Assembly (NCBI GenBank): GCA_031271465.1
Contig: JAISVR010000015.1
Coordinates: forward strand, 1 to 64,000
From: Prevotellaceae bacterium
GTDB taxonomy: Bacteria > Bacteroidota > Bacteroidia > Bacteroidales > Paludibacteraceae
DNA: 64,000 bases
Direction of reading: 5' to 3'
Shown in pieces: positions 56,097 through 64,000 of this stretch. The translations under genes were made by a program, and so were the position numbers. The notes beneath the pieces are model-generated. The model ran no database searches, was not told where the DNA came from, and saw only the letters and a list, made by a program, of their open reading frames with translations. Each line of letters begins with the position of its first letter. The first letter of the stretch is position 1.

Positions 56097-56195
56097 TGTA
56101 CTAACAGATAATGAATTTGAAAACACAAAGATATTAAATATTTCGCAAAATGCGAAACGCAAAATGCGAAATACGAAACATATCAAACAGGAATA

Positions 56196-56305
56196 ATCCC
56201 ATTTGGCACGGATTTGCAGCGCTCGTTGCGCAACTCGCGAATGGTTTGAAAAGCCTGATTTTCATAACTGTAGGCGAGCGAAGCGTTCTTTACGGAATAT
56301 TGCAG
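56196..56305. repeat. Decayed covarying-hairpin module D upstream of pnp
   Basis: Shows GGTT-TGAAA-AGCC, TTTTCATAACTGTAGGCGAG and CGAAGCGTTCTTTACGG, in the same order as modules A-C but degenerate. It precedes the pnp promoter. Confidence 0.6.
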
Positions 56306-56321
56306 CAATCATTTTTTTTCT

Positions 56322-56329
56322 TACCTTTG
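56322..56329 (+). promoter_or_regulatory. Putative promoter for pnp
   Basis: TACCTTTG matches TAnnTTTG and lies 43 bp before the pnp ATG. Confidence 0.55.
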
Positions 56330-56371
56330 CGCCCGACAAAAAAGTTATAATATTTTTAAACTATTCAACAG

Positions 56372-58495
56372 ATGAATGTAGTTAACAAAACCATCACATT
56401 GGGTGATGGAAGAACAATCACCATCGAAACAGGCAAGCTGGCTAAACAGGCAGACGGAGCCGTGATGGTAACAATGGGCAAAACAATGTTGCTCGCTACC
56501 GTGTGTTCGGCGCAGGATGCCGTTCCCGGAACAGATTTTATGCCGCTTTCGGTGGATTATAAGGAGAAATTCTCTGCCGCAGGACGGCTTCCGGGTGGAT
56601 TTACCCGCCGCGAAGGTCGTCCGTCGGATTACGAAATCCTAGTGTCGCGCTTGGTTGACCGTGCTTTGCGTCCGCTTTTCCCCGACGATTATCATGCCGA
56701 AACTTTTGTAAATGTAATGCTTTATTCTTCCGACGGTGAAGATATGCCCGATGCTCTTGCGGGTTTGGCAGCTTCGGCAGCGTTGGCAGTGAGCGATATT
56801 CCGTTCAATGGACCAATTTCCGAAGTGCGTGTAGCGCGCATCGACGGGCAATTTGTGCTTAACCCTACCTTTGCGCAGCTTGAAAAAGCCGACCTTGATG
56901 TGATTGTTGCAGCAACGCTCGACAACATTATGATGGTAGAAGGCGAAATGAAAGAAGTGAGCGAAGACGACCTTTTAAACGCCATGAAAGTGGCTCACGA
57001 GGCGATAAAAGTTCAATGTCAAGCACAAATTGAACTGATGCAGGAAGTAGGCAAAACCGTAAAACGCGAATATTGCCACGAAGAAAACGACGAAGATCTT
57101 AAAAAAGATATTTGGGCAAAAACTTACGATAAGGTATACGCTATTGCCGTTTCGTGTAATGCCGACAAACATTCGCGCGGTGAGAATTTCAAAGCTGTGA
57201 AGGCAGAATACATCGCTGCTCTCGAGCCCGAAGTTGCCGAAGAGAAGAAAGCTCTTATCGGAAAATATTACCACGATGTGGAAAAAGAAGCTATGCGTCG
57301 TGCCATTCTCGACGAAGGCAAACGCTTGGACGGCAGAAAAACAACCGAAATTCGTCCTATTTGGAGCGAAGTGGGTTACCTGCCCGGACCTCATGGCTCG
57401 GCGGTATTTACCCGTGGCGAAACACAATCGCTCACCTCGGTTACGCTGGGTACGAAACAGGACGAGAAAATCATTGACGATGCTCTCGTACAAGGTAAAG
57501 ACCGTTTCCTGTTGCACTATAACTTTCCGCCATTCTCTACCGGAGAAGCCCGTCCGCAGCGCGGCGTAGGTCGTCGCGAAATCGGGCATGGTAACCTGGC
57601 TTACCGAGCCTTGAAACCGATGATTCCTGCCGATTATCCGTATGTTGTTCGTGTGGTATCGGATATTTTGGAATCCAACGGTTCGTCGTCGATGGCTACC
57701 GTGTGTGCCGGAACGCTTGCTTTGATGGATGCAGGGGTAAAAATTGCAAAACCCGTGTCGGGTATCGCCATGGGCTTGATTTCGGAAAACAAGGGTAAAA
57801 ACTTTGCCGTGCTCTCTGATATTTTGGGCGATGAAGATCACCTCGGCGATATGGACTTCAAGGTAACGGGGACTAAAGACGGTATCACTGCTACGCAGAT
57901 GGACATCAAAGTAGATGGCTTGAGCTACGAAATATTGGAAACGGCTCTTCGTCAGGCAAAAGACGGTAGAATGCACATTTTGGGTAAAATACAGGAAACT
58001 CTTGCCGAGCCTCGCGAAGACCTCAAACCGCATGCTCCACGCATTGTGGTGATGATGATTCCGAGCGAATTTATCGGAGCGGTGATTGGTCCCGGTGGAA
58101 AAATCATTCAAGGTATACAGGCAGAAACGGGTGCAACCATTTCTATCGAAGACCTCGAAGAAGGCGGTCGTGTGGAAATTGCCGCTACCAATAAGGAAAG
58201 CATCGACGCTGCCGTGGCTCGCGTGAAAGCAATTGTTACCGTTCCCGAAGTAGGCGAGGTATATTCTGCCCGTGTGAAATCGGTGATGCCTTACGGCGCA
58301 TTTGTTGAGTTTATGCCCGGACGGGAGGGGTTGCTCCACATCTCGGAGGTTGACCACAAACGCTTTGCTACCATCGAAGAAACGGGCTTGCGCGAAGGCG
58401 ATACGATAGAAGTGAAATTGCTCGATATTGATGCAAAAACAGGCAAATACAAACTTTCGCATAAAGCATTGTTGCCTGCACCTGAGAAAAAATAG
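56372..58495 (+). CDS. pnp: Polyribonucleotide nucleotidyltransferase (PNPase)
   Basis: A predicted 707-residue protein with the full domain set: first RNase PH domain ([40 protein letters not shown]), helical linker, second RNase PH domain with catalytic region ([39 protein letters not shown]), then a KH domain ([17 protein letters not shown], near 568-584) and an S1 domain ([20 protein letters not shown], near 630-650). It degrades RNA 3' to 5' with phosphate. It appears monocistronic, with its own promoter and terminator. Confidence 0.97.
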   Translation: MNVVNKTITLGDGRTITIETGKLAKQADGAVMVTMGKTMLLATVCSAQDAVPGTDFMPLSVDYKEKFSAAGRLPGGFTRREGRPSDYEILVSRLVDRALRPLFPDDYHAETFVNVMLYSSDGEDMPDALAGLAASAALAVSDIPFNGPISEVRVARIDGQFVLNPTFAQLEKADLDVIVAATLDNIMMVEGEMKEVSEDDLLNAMKVAHEAIKVQCQAQIELMQEVGKTVKREYCHEENDEDLKKDIWAKTYDKVYAIAVSCNADKHSRGENFKAVKAEYIAALEPEVAEEKKALIGKYYHDVEKEAMRRAILDEGKRLDGRKTTEIRPIWSEVGYLPGPHGSAVFTRGETQSLTSVTLGTKQDEKIIDDALVQGKDRFLLHYNFPPFSTGEARPQRGVGRREIGHGNLAYRALKPMIPADYPYVVRVVSDILESNGSSSMATVCAGTLALMDAGVKIAKPVSGIAMGLISENKGKNFAVLSDILGDEDHLGDMDFKVTGTKDGITATQMDIKVDGLSYEILETALRQAKDGRMHILGKIQETLAEPREDLKPHAPRIVVMMIPSEFIGAVIGPGGKIIQGIQAETGATISIEDLEEGGRVEIAATNKESIDAAVARVKAIVTVPEVGEVYSARVKSVMPYGAFVEFMPGREGLLHISEVDHKRFATIEETGLREGDTIEVKLLDIDAKTGKYKLSHKALLPAPEKK

Positions 58496-58520
58496 TTTTT
58501 TTGATTAAATAAAAATAGCA

Positions 58521-58558
58521 GAAAAGCGAACTTGCCTGTTTGGGCGGGTTCGCTTTTC
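58521..58558 (+). terminator. Terminator after pnp
   Basis: GAAAAGCGAAC (58521-58531) pairs with GTTCGCTTTTC (58548-58558), an 11-bp perfect stem around a 16-base loop. The T content of the right arm supports termination in both directions. Confidence 0.75.
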
Positions 58559-58590
58559 AATTGATATTAAGTTATGTTTTTGCAGTCAGC

Positions 58591-58905
58591 TTAATGAGAT
58601 GCCTTTACGCTATGCTTGGTATGATGAGGCTGTTTCGATTTTTTTAAAAACTTCTTTACAATCCAGCCGATAGTAAATGTAGGTATAAAATCTGTCCACG
58701 GCAGAATTTCTTCCACGAAGCTTACCGCTGCGCCAAACACCCCTAAACGCCCGCCATAGAGCCGGTAGAACAGCCACGCCGATACAGGCGCCCACACAAT
58801 GTCGGCATAGTCGCCCAGCACGGGCAGGAGATAGGTGAGGAGTCCCACCCCGTCGAGTAACAGGGCTTGGTAGAGTTTGGGCGAATGGTTATTTGTATTT
58901 TTCAT
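58591..58905 (-). CDS. Small uncharacterised membrane protein
   Basis: A predicted 104-residue protein with two or three hydrophobic segments (about 13-32, 38-50 and 55-82) and a His/Lys-rich basic tail (KKSKQPHHTKHSVKASH). Similar small proteins with an LPVLGDYADIVWAPVSAW-type centre occur in Bacteroidota, but no function is known to me. A TAnnTTTG box precedes it on the minus strand, so it seems to be expressed as a single gene convergent with pnp. Confidence 0.75.
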   Translation of the reverse strand: MKNTNNHSPKLYQALLLDGVGLLTYLLPVLGDYADIVWAPVSAWLFYRLYGGRLGVFGAAVSFVEEILPWTDFIPTFTIGWIVKKFLKKSKQPHHTKHSVKASH

Positions 58906-58927
58906 GTTATCAGGATTTTTTACTTTG

Positions 58928-58935
58928 CAAAGATA
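58928..58935 (-). promoter_or_regulatory. Putative promoter for the small membrane protein gene
   Basis: The minus strand reads TATCTTTG (TAnnTTTG), 22 bp before the ATG. Confidence 0.5.
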
Positions 58936-58993
58936 AAATTTTTTTAAGAATAGCCGAAGATTGTTTTTGGCTTGTAAAAACGATTCCCCTATT

Positions 58994-60001
58994 TTATTTT
59001 AGCATTTTATCTTCCAATTGTTTGAGCGTTTCCAAATAGGCTTTTTCTACTTCACTTAATGTTTTTTGCTGATATTTTTTGTATTCGGTTGTAGCTTTTT
59101 CTACAGCCTGCTCGTGGCTGATTTTGCCGGAACCGATTAGTAATTTTTCGCCGCTCATAGTTAGAATTCTATCCAAATGTGCCGACCAATCCTGCATAGT
59201 CATTGTTTGTTCGCGTTCGGCTTGTCGCTCGGCAAAATCCAGGTATCCCGAAACGATTTGTCCGAGCGAACGAAGTTCCTTTTCATCCAAATAATTTTTG
59301 GCAACAACAAGATCTTTCAAATATGGACGATTGCCCGGAAAAGTTATCAAACCCATAAATTCTTTTTCTGCATCAACTCGGTTAAAAATAACTTCGGCAG
59401 CCGTTTGTCCGTGAATGGCATAATGAATTTTATTCTGTACTTTTTTGAAAAATGCAATGGAGACTTCGGCTCGAGGGTCGTAATCAACGCTCGTGGCATA
59501 AATATCGAGCACTTGACGGTAAAAAACTTTTTCCGATGCGCGAATATCGCGAATACGCTGCAACAGTTCTTTCCAGTAGCCGCCGCTACCGAGATTTTTC
59601 AAGCGTTCGTCGTCTATAGTAAACCCCTTGCGGATATACTCGTTTAGGCGTTTGGTTGCCCATTGCCGAAACTGAGTGCCACGCAAAGATTTTACGCGAT
59701 AACCTACCGAAATTATTACATCAAGGTTGTAATAATTGGTTACGACTTCTTGTGTTTTTCCTGCAATAGCACCGTGTTGAGTGGTATGTCGGATTTTCCG
59801 ACATACCACTTCTTTCTGCAATTCACCTTCGGAAAAAATATTCCGGATATGTTCGGTAATAGTACTTCTGCCTTTTTCAAACAAAACTGCCATTTGCTCT
59901 TGCGTTAACCAAGCGGTTTCCTCTCCAAAGCGCACATCAACCGTAACTTTTTCGTCTTCGGTTTTGAATATAATAATCGAGTTGTTGTTTGTGCTGCTCA
60001 T
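58994..60001 (-). CDS. RhuM family (virulence-associated) protein
   Basis: A predicted 335-residue protein. The N-terminus matches the RhuM/Bro-like domain: VTVDVRFGEETAWLTQEQMA, LFEKGRSTITEHIRNIF, then YYNLDVIISVGYRVKSLRGT and FRQWATKRLNEYIRKGF. The middle has the Fic/DOC-like segment region AIHGQTAAEVIFNRVDAEKE. RhuM homologues are common on islands and phage-related regions; their biochemical role is not known. The protein is probably cytoplasmic. It has its own promoter box just upstream. Confidence 0.88.
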   Translation of the reverse strand: MSSTNNNSIIIFKTEDEKVTVDVRFGEETAWLTQEQMAVLFEKGRSTITEHIRNIFSEGELQKEVVCRKIRHTTQHGAIAGKTQEVVTNYYNLDVIISVGYRVKSLRGTQFRQWATKRLNEYIRKGFTIDDERLKNLGSGGYWKELLQRIRDIRASEKVFYRQVLDIYATSVDYDPRAEVSIAFFKKVQNKIHYAIHGQTAAEVIFNRVDAEKEFMGLITFPGNRPYLKDLVVAKNYLDEKELRSLGQIVSGYLDFAERQAEREQTMTMQDWSAHLDRILTMSGEKLLIGSGKISHEQAVEKATTEYKKYQQKTLSEVEKAYLETLKQLEDKMLK

Positions 60002-60021
60002 ATTTTTTATTTTTTCCCTCG

Positions 60022-60029
60022 CAAAGATA
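60022..60029 (-). promoter_or_regulatory. Putative promoter for the RhuM gene
   Basis: The minus strand reads TATCTTTG (TAnnTTTG), 21 bp before the RhuM ATG. Confidence 0.5.
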
Positions 60030-60046
60030 AAACTTTTCCCAAAACA

Positions 60047-60082
60047 AAATAGCCGAAGACAAGATGATGTCTTCGGCTATTT
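60047..60082 (-). terminator. Terminator of the lipoprotein gene
   Basis: AAATAGCCGAAGAC (60047-60060) pairs perfectly over 14 bp with 60069-60082 around an 8-base loop. On the minus strand it follows the stop at 60113 by about 30 bp and precedes the RhuM promoter. Confidence 0.8.
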
Positions 60083-60112
60083 ATTACTTCTTCAGCACTT
60101 TTTTTTATCTTG

Positions 60113-61207
60113 TCATCGTTTATTATGATGTATAAACCATTTTGCGGCTTTTTGTTCGGGCTTTGTTGTTTTGCTTGAACGATAGTCGCCGTAATCCTCA
60201 AAATACCACAAATAAGTTAAGCCCGCAGGTTTTTGGCTTGTCAAAGACCATGTATATACATTTCTTCCCGTTTCACTGTCGTAGCTTTCTGTTTCTGTGC
60301 CATACACAATATTCCAACCTTTTTTTAAGTTTAAATCATATTTGCTGATGTACTCTTCGTCCCATTCATCATAAACCTCTTTGATTTCTCCTTTAATGGT
60401 TACATCTCTATCTACATATATCCATCCCATAACATCATCATCTTCGCCGGTAATTGCCATTGCACTTGCCCAAAATTCCCCAATCTCATTGCCGTTGCTA
60501 TCATATCCTCCTACCCATGATTCTGCTATCGTTTTGGCATTTCTATCGCTTATGGTAAGATTATTCCATTCCTCATCTTGAAATTGTGTATATAGATAGC
60601 TGTCGGGAAGCGTTTCGGGAAGCTCTACCGTAAAACCGTTGTTTTTGTAGGGGGCTTGAGCAATTAATATTTCCCTATCATCTATTGTTTCTATCCAAAT
60701 TTTTACCGTAGCGACTTGCGAAGAACTGTTAAGTACATTGCTTGCTGTAATGGTCAATGGGTCGCCTGTATTTCCTCCCTGATTTCCATTTCCGCCGCTG
60801 CTCTCTTTTGTAAATTGTCCGTTCATATTTCCATCACTGAAATTTGACACAGTCATTTGATTATTGCTTATGGTTGCACTGCCTGTTTCGCCCACATTGG
60901 CATTGCCTATTCCTTTGTTGCTTACTTTCAATACGGCTGTATTTCCATCGTAGATATAAGTTCCACTATTGTAGATAGAATTGCCGGATTTTGCTGTCCA
61001 AGTTGTTCCGGTAAATTCTACAGTAATGCTACCATTACTGCCGTCTCGTGTCCAAGTACCTGTAAACGGATTGCCGGCATTCCCGTTTCCATTTGTATTT
61101 TCGTTACCGTTACCGTTCGACTCGCTGTCGTCTCCACAAGAGGTAAACACTGCGGCAGTTAATCCCAGGGCTAAGAATAGCCCTAATTTTAAAAATGTCT
61201 GTTTCAT
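60113..61207 (-). CDS. Lipoprotein with Asn/Gly-rich linker
   Basis: A predicted 364-residue lipoprotein: MKQTFLKLGLFLALGLTAAV ends in TSC (Cys24). A flexible GDDSESNGNGNENTNGNGN linker follows. Residues about 45-110 look like a lipocalin-type or 'TWT' beta domain (FTGTWTRDGSNGSITVEFTG, then SGTYIYDGNTAVLKVSNKG), common in Bacteroidota surface lipoproteins. The rest (about 130-364) is a second, unrecognised beta-rich domain. The signal and linker match those of the downstream-positioned gene at 61437, indicating a shared origin of the N-termini. Surface exposure is likely but unproven. Confidence 0.78.
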   Translation of the reverse strand: MKQTFLKLGLFLALGLTAAVFTSCGDDSESNGNGNENTNGNGNAGNPFTGTWTRDGSNGSITVEFTGTTWTAKSGNSIYNSGTYIYDGNTAVLKVSNKGIGNANVGETGSATISNNQMTVSNFSDGNMNGQFTKESSGGNGNQGGNTGDPLTITASNVLNSSSQVATVKIWIETIDDREILIAQAPYKNNGFTVELPETLPDSYLYTQFQDEEWNNLTISDRNAKTIAESWVGGYDSNGNEIGEFWASAMAITGEDDDVMGWIYVDRDVTIKGEIKEVYDEWDEEYISKYDLNLKKGWNIVYGTETESYDSETGRNVYTWSLTSQKPAGLTYLWYFEDYGDYRSSKTTKPEQKAAKWFIHHNKR

Positions 61208-61295
61208 TGTTATTATCCCTAAATGTGTGTCGGGCGCAACCTTTAAGTTCAATTATTTTTTCTCAGTCCCATTACAACGAGAACATTGAGTTACT

Positions 61296-61427
61296 CCGTC
61301 CAATCGAATTTGCAATTCGATTGCTGTGAGTATAAGGATTTATAATCCGGTTATTCTTTATTTTGTATTATTTCGTATTAAAAATGCTCATACTCACGAC
61401 TTCGGAATTACAAATTCCGAAGGACGG
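61296..61427. mobile_element. MITE-like element with nested inverted repeats
   Basis: Outer ends CCGTCC and GGACGG enclose, on the left, a hairpin AATCGAATT-tgc-AATTCGATT and GTGAGTAT, and on the right ATACTCAC and a hairpin CGGAATT-ac-AAATTCCG. The two halves are in mirrored order, giving a 132-base cruciform-like structure without a coding frame. It lies between the two lipoprotein genes. Confidence 0.6.
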
Positions 61428-61436
61428 GGTTTTTCA

Positions 61437-61886
61437 TTATTGTTTTGTAAATACAGCAACATCGCCGCTCTGTGTTGTTAACTCTAATGTATTTCCCACA
61501 AAAGCATAAGTATACATCTCAATATCTTCACCTTTTGAACCAAAGAATGTTATTGTTAAAGTTTTAGTTTTTTCCGAATAGGCATAAGTTCCTAATGTCG
61601 AAGGTGACCGATTGCCTTCGGAGTCTTCACAAATTACATTTTCAGTACTTGAAAAAGTTTTGTCGGCATTAAATGTATAAATGTATGTTCGGGTACAAGA
61701 ATAACCATAACCGCTGTCGGACGGAGGCGTTGTAAACCGCCAAGTCTCTACAAACGGATTTTCAGTGTTATTTCCGTTACTATTTTCATTACCGTTCGAC
61801 TCGCTGTCATCCCCGCAAGAGTTAAACACTGCAACCGTAAGCCCCAAGGCTAAAAGCAGCCATAATTTTAAAACTATTTGTTTCAT
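61437..61886 (-). CDS. Small lipoprotein, paralogous N-terminus
   Basis: A predicted 149-residue lipoprotein beginning MKQIVLKLWLLLALGLTVAV and NSCGDDSESNGNENSNGN. The signal and linker nearly match those of the gene at 60113. The mature domain is a single lipocalin-like beta domain (TYIYTFNADKTFSSTENVIC, then GTYAYSEKTKTLTITFFGSK), with two Cys that could pair. A MITE-like element separates it from its relative. Ligand and location are not predictable. Confidence 0.78.
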   Translation of the reverse strand: MKQIVLKLWLLLALGLTVAVFNSCGDDSESNGNENSNGNNTENPFVETWRFTTPPSDSGYGYSCTRTYIYTFNADKTFSSTENVICEDSEGNRSPSTLGTYAYSEKTKTLTITFFGSKGEDIEMYTYAFVGNTLELTTQSGDVAVFTKQ

Positions 61887-61968
61887 TTTCTTATCCCTGA
61901 ATTAGTGTCGGGCACAACCATTAAATTAAAAAAATAGCAGGGGCATTGTATCAATGCCCCTACGAAAA

Positions 61969-62634
61969 TTATGTAATAATCGCATTTTCAAATTCGCCCC
62001 ATGGACCACGCTCTCCTCGCGTGTTTACCCAGCGGGCATTGTAATACACCTTTTTGCCGCGTTGCGACAGGTCGAAAGTAACCAGGAAATTAGCCTTAGA
62101 CGAGCTTCCGGCGTAGCGAAGCTCACTGTCGTTAACAGGCTCTTCGTCGGCAATGGCATACCATATTTCGCATTCCTTCACGCCTGCCGGTTTCGCTTTG
62201 CCGGTTTTTGCCTCGTCGGTAATATGCAGCGTATGCTGTCTCGATTCCGAAAAATCGATGCGAAGTACCGGATGCGTGCTCGGCACGGCAGCAGGCGTTG
62301 GTTTGTTGTCTGCCACGGTCAAGCCGAGATACCTGCGGTCAGAGTCGCTCACATTGCTGTTGAAGCGGAGATAACCATTCACAAATCCGCGGATAACCGA
62401 TTTGTATTCCGCTTCGCATTTGTCGCGTTCCAAGCGGTCGGCACGATTGGCGCCGCCGGCACTGCTTGCTTGCTGGAAAGCCTGTTCATACTTGCTCTTA
62501 GTTTCCGTAAGAGTTTTCAGCTTTTCTTCATCAATGTTGAAACTGCTTAATTTTTCACTTAGCCGAGTGTGAAAATCACCTTGCCACACATAGAAATCAC
62601 CGTGGCTTCTCGGAATGTAATCTTGTCTTACCAT
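61969..62634 (-). CDS. Uncharacterised Bacteroidota protein with fibronectin-like C-terminus
   Basis: A predicted 221-residue protein starting MVRQDYIPRSHGDFYVWQGD. The first half is helical (about 25-110); the second (about 115-221) is beta-rich and ends in the fibronectin-III-like KVYYNARWVNTRGERGPWGE. I recall similar proteins in other Bacteroidota, with the same opening and end, but no known function. No signal peptide is seen. Upstream on the same strand lies an array of 21-bp units that would encode heptads and end just before this gene. Confidence 0.72.
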   Translation of the reverse strand: MVRQDYIPRSHGDFYVWQGDFHTRLSEKLSSFNIDEEKLKTLTETKSKYEQAFQQASSAGGANRADRLERDKCEAEYKSVIRGFVNGYLRFNSNVSDSDRRYLGLTVADNKPTPAAVPSTHPVLRIDFSESRQHTLHITDEAKTGKAKPAGVKECEIWYAIADEEPVNDSELRYAGSSSKANFLVTFDLSQRGKKVYYNARWVNTRGERGPWGEFENAIIT

Positions 62635-62680
62635 AATGAAATTGTATTAAATTAAAAATTAGTTCAATTAGCTATCTTTT

Positions 62681-62848
62681 TGGCGGACATCCCCCTGCAC
62701 TTGGCGGATATCCTTATATTGTTTGGCGATATCCCCGAAAACACGGCGGATCTCCCCGGAATTGTTGGCGATCCCCCCCAATATCCGGCAGCCTTCCCCG
62801 AAACTCTTGTGGATGCCTGTGGAATACTTCGGCAGCCTTTTGTATAAT
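62681..62848 (-). repeat. Eight degenerate 21-bp units upstream of the uncharacterised gene
   Basis: Units start every 21 bases at 62681, 62702, 62723, 62744, 62765, 62786, 62807 and 62828, sharing a (T)TGGCGGATATCCCC-like core. On the minus strand one frame reads heptads such as VQGDVRQ, QYKDIRQ, VFGDIAK and NSGEIRR and stops after KDS about 30 bp before the next gene; it has no ATG. The plus strand frame gives LADIPLH-type heptads. Confidence 0.8.
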
Positions 62849-63017
62849 TGTAACTTATTAATAAAACCCTTCCCCTCGTTGGGGTACTTCCCTTACTATT
62901 ATTAACCCCTCCGCTTCGCTCGTCCCCTTAAAATAAGGGGACAGTGTTGCGCAGGCTTTATTTTTGTGTAACAGGGTGGTTTGTGCATAATTCTTCCCTT
63001 TTGTAAAGGGTTGTTTT

Positions 63018-63047
63018 GTAGAGACGCAAAATACATTGCGTCTCTAC
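63018..63047. repeat. Palindromic repeat, second copy of the mutB-internal element
   Basis: GTAGAGACGCAA and TTGCGTCTCTAC form a 12-bp stem around a 6-base centre. The copy in mutB is at 44192-44219. Confidence 0.85.
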
Positions 63048-63183
63048 GGTAGACAGACAAATACCCAACAAAAAATACCCTCGAAAGAATATTTTTTTCC
63101 TTCGAAGGCATCGTATTTTTCTTACTGCTTGTTGTAAGAATGTATTTTCTAACTGCTTGTTTTTCAGGTACTCGCACACGCAC

Positions 63184-63221
<38 letters not shown>

Positions 63222-63518
63222 AACACAATCTGCGATGCTCGCAAATTATATTTGTTAAAAATGATTATATTTTTTAGTACACACAGCATAATTCTTTCTT
63301 TTTGAATGGATAGTGGATAACCGATAAGTGTAAAGTTAAAAATCGTTTGTTGTACGATTGCGGGTTAAGCCCGCAATTAACAATCGAGTAATGACGGTTT
63401 GGTTTTTTCTACTTTTAGTTCTTAACTCTTAGTTTTTAGTTTATTGCGTGGCAAATATACAAATGTTTTTTAAAAATGGTTACTAATTCATGAAAAAATG
63501 TTCATTCTATTATCTCGC

Positions 63519-64000
63519 TCAATCGGATAATTTCCATTCTGCCACCAACTGTTTGAGTTTGGTTTCGGCAATTTTCAGGTTGTATTTAAAATTGATAAGG
63601 CGCGCAGCCGACTGTTCGAAATCTTCCTGTGCCTGATGCACTTCGAGCGAGGTGGTTTGTCCCAATCGCAGGCGGTGCAGGCTTATCTCGAAGTTTTCGC
63701 GCGCCAGCAAATTGTTTTCAATTTCGATGTTGAGCAGCTTTTGCTGGTCTTCAAAAGCGGTATAGGCATTTTCGAGGTCGGCAGCGGCTTGCAGTTTGAT
63801 GTTGTCGAGATCTAATTGGGCTGTTTGCAGTTCGAGCTTTGACTGGGCTACTTTGCGCTTGGTTTCGCCTGCACGGTAGAGCGGTACGGTAAGTGTGGCT
63901 CCAACTTGCGGTCCGTGCACGCGGTTTTCAAGCGTAATTCCTTTGGAATAGTGATTGTAATTGAAATAATAACCGCCGTATACGCCCAACGAAGGCAAAT
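63519..64000 (-). CDS. TolC-family outer membrane efflux protein, C-terminal part (5' end outside window)
   Basis: The frame is open to the last base of the window, so the gene starts outside it; the codon at 63998 is an internal Leu, not a start. The visible 160 residues are the second half of a TolC-type protein: a beta segment (SLGVYGGYYFNYN), PQVGATLTVPLYRAGETKRK and two long coiled-coil helices (QSKLELQTAQLDLDNIKLQA, then RLGQTTSLEVHQAQEDFEQS). It would form the outer membrane duct of a tripartite efflux or type I secretion system. Partner genes, if any, are to the right. Confidence 0.88.
   Translation of the reverse strand, partial: LPSLGVYGGYYFNYNHYSKGITLENRVHGPQVGATLTVPLYRAGETKRKVAQSKLELQTAQLDLDNIKLQAAADLENAYTAFEDQQKLLNIEIENNLLARENFEISLHRLRLGQTTSLEVHQAQEDFEQSAARLINFKYNLKIAETKLKQLVAEWKLSD

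Noticed and set aside
56975..58462. Long open frame on the minus strand opposite pnp
   Set aside because: It is fully inside the pnp gene, has no recognisable domain, and follows from the codon use of pnp.

Overview
The window looks like a chromosomal segment of a Bacteroidales-type bacterium (phylum Bacteroidota). Evidence: several genes start just downstream of a TAnnTTTG box, the Bacteroidota -7 element; SecD and SecF are fused; the ATP synthase genes run atpD-atpC-orf-atpB-atpE-atpF-atpH-atpA-atpG; type IX secretion sorting domains are present; and methylmalonyl-CoA mutase is encoded as separate small and large subunits (succinate-propionate pathway). No rRNA, tRNA or CRISPR array was recognised.

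Layout. 1-1.5 kb: end of a radical SAM/SPASM gene and a GT4 glycosyltransferase. 1.6-20 kb: mostly housekeeping genes (secDF, radC, folC, polA, greA, HIT hydrolase, RNase Z, VanZ-like protein, upp, gamma-carbonic anhydrase-like protein, class I fumarase, sugar epimerase, fused SpmA/SpmB-type membrane protein, TPR protein, ybeY, phosphoesterase). The gaps hold a dispersed hairpin repeat family, a 128-bp tandem array and a 23-bp-period palindrome array. 20.3-35.6 kb: the F1Fo ATP synthase locus, stretched to about 15 kb by three blocks of accessory genes: ORF6N genes (one decayed); a KilA-N fragment, a CPBP protease and a FISUMP lipoprotein; and three exported proteins plus a helical protein followed by a 21-bp-period array. 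35.8-39 kb: an ECF sigma factor and a BamA/TamA-like outer membrane lipoprotein.

39.2-46.3 kb: mutA and mutB, separated by a Pif1-like helicase, a REP-associated (RAYT-like) Y1 transposase and three complex repeat modules. The small hairpins of these modules keep one loop (TTTCA or its complement TGAAA) while their stems covary. 46.3-53.1 kb: four headless RHS C-terminal 'tips', each with a different terminal domain and each followed by a small gene of the kind expected for immunity, separated by recombining repeats. This reads as a polymorphic-toxin cassette store. 53.4-56.1 kb: two AAA+ ATPases of the archaeal-ATPase type. 56.4-58.5 kb: pnp. 58.6-64 kb: a small membrane protein, a RhuM-family gene, two lipoproteins with matching N-termini, an uncharacterised protein, a repeat-rich gap with a (TG)16 tract, and the 3' part of a TolC-family gene.

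The most interesting material is the covarying hairpin modules around the transposase, the RHS tip array with its damaged leaders, the interrupted ATP synthase operon, and two unrelated arrays that each consist of eight 21-bp units. All functional names come from reading motifs in the translated sequence; no database search was possible.
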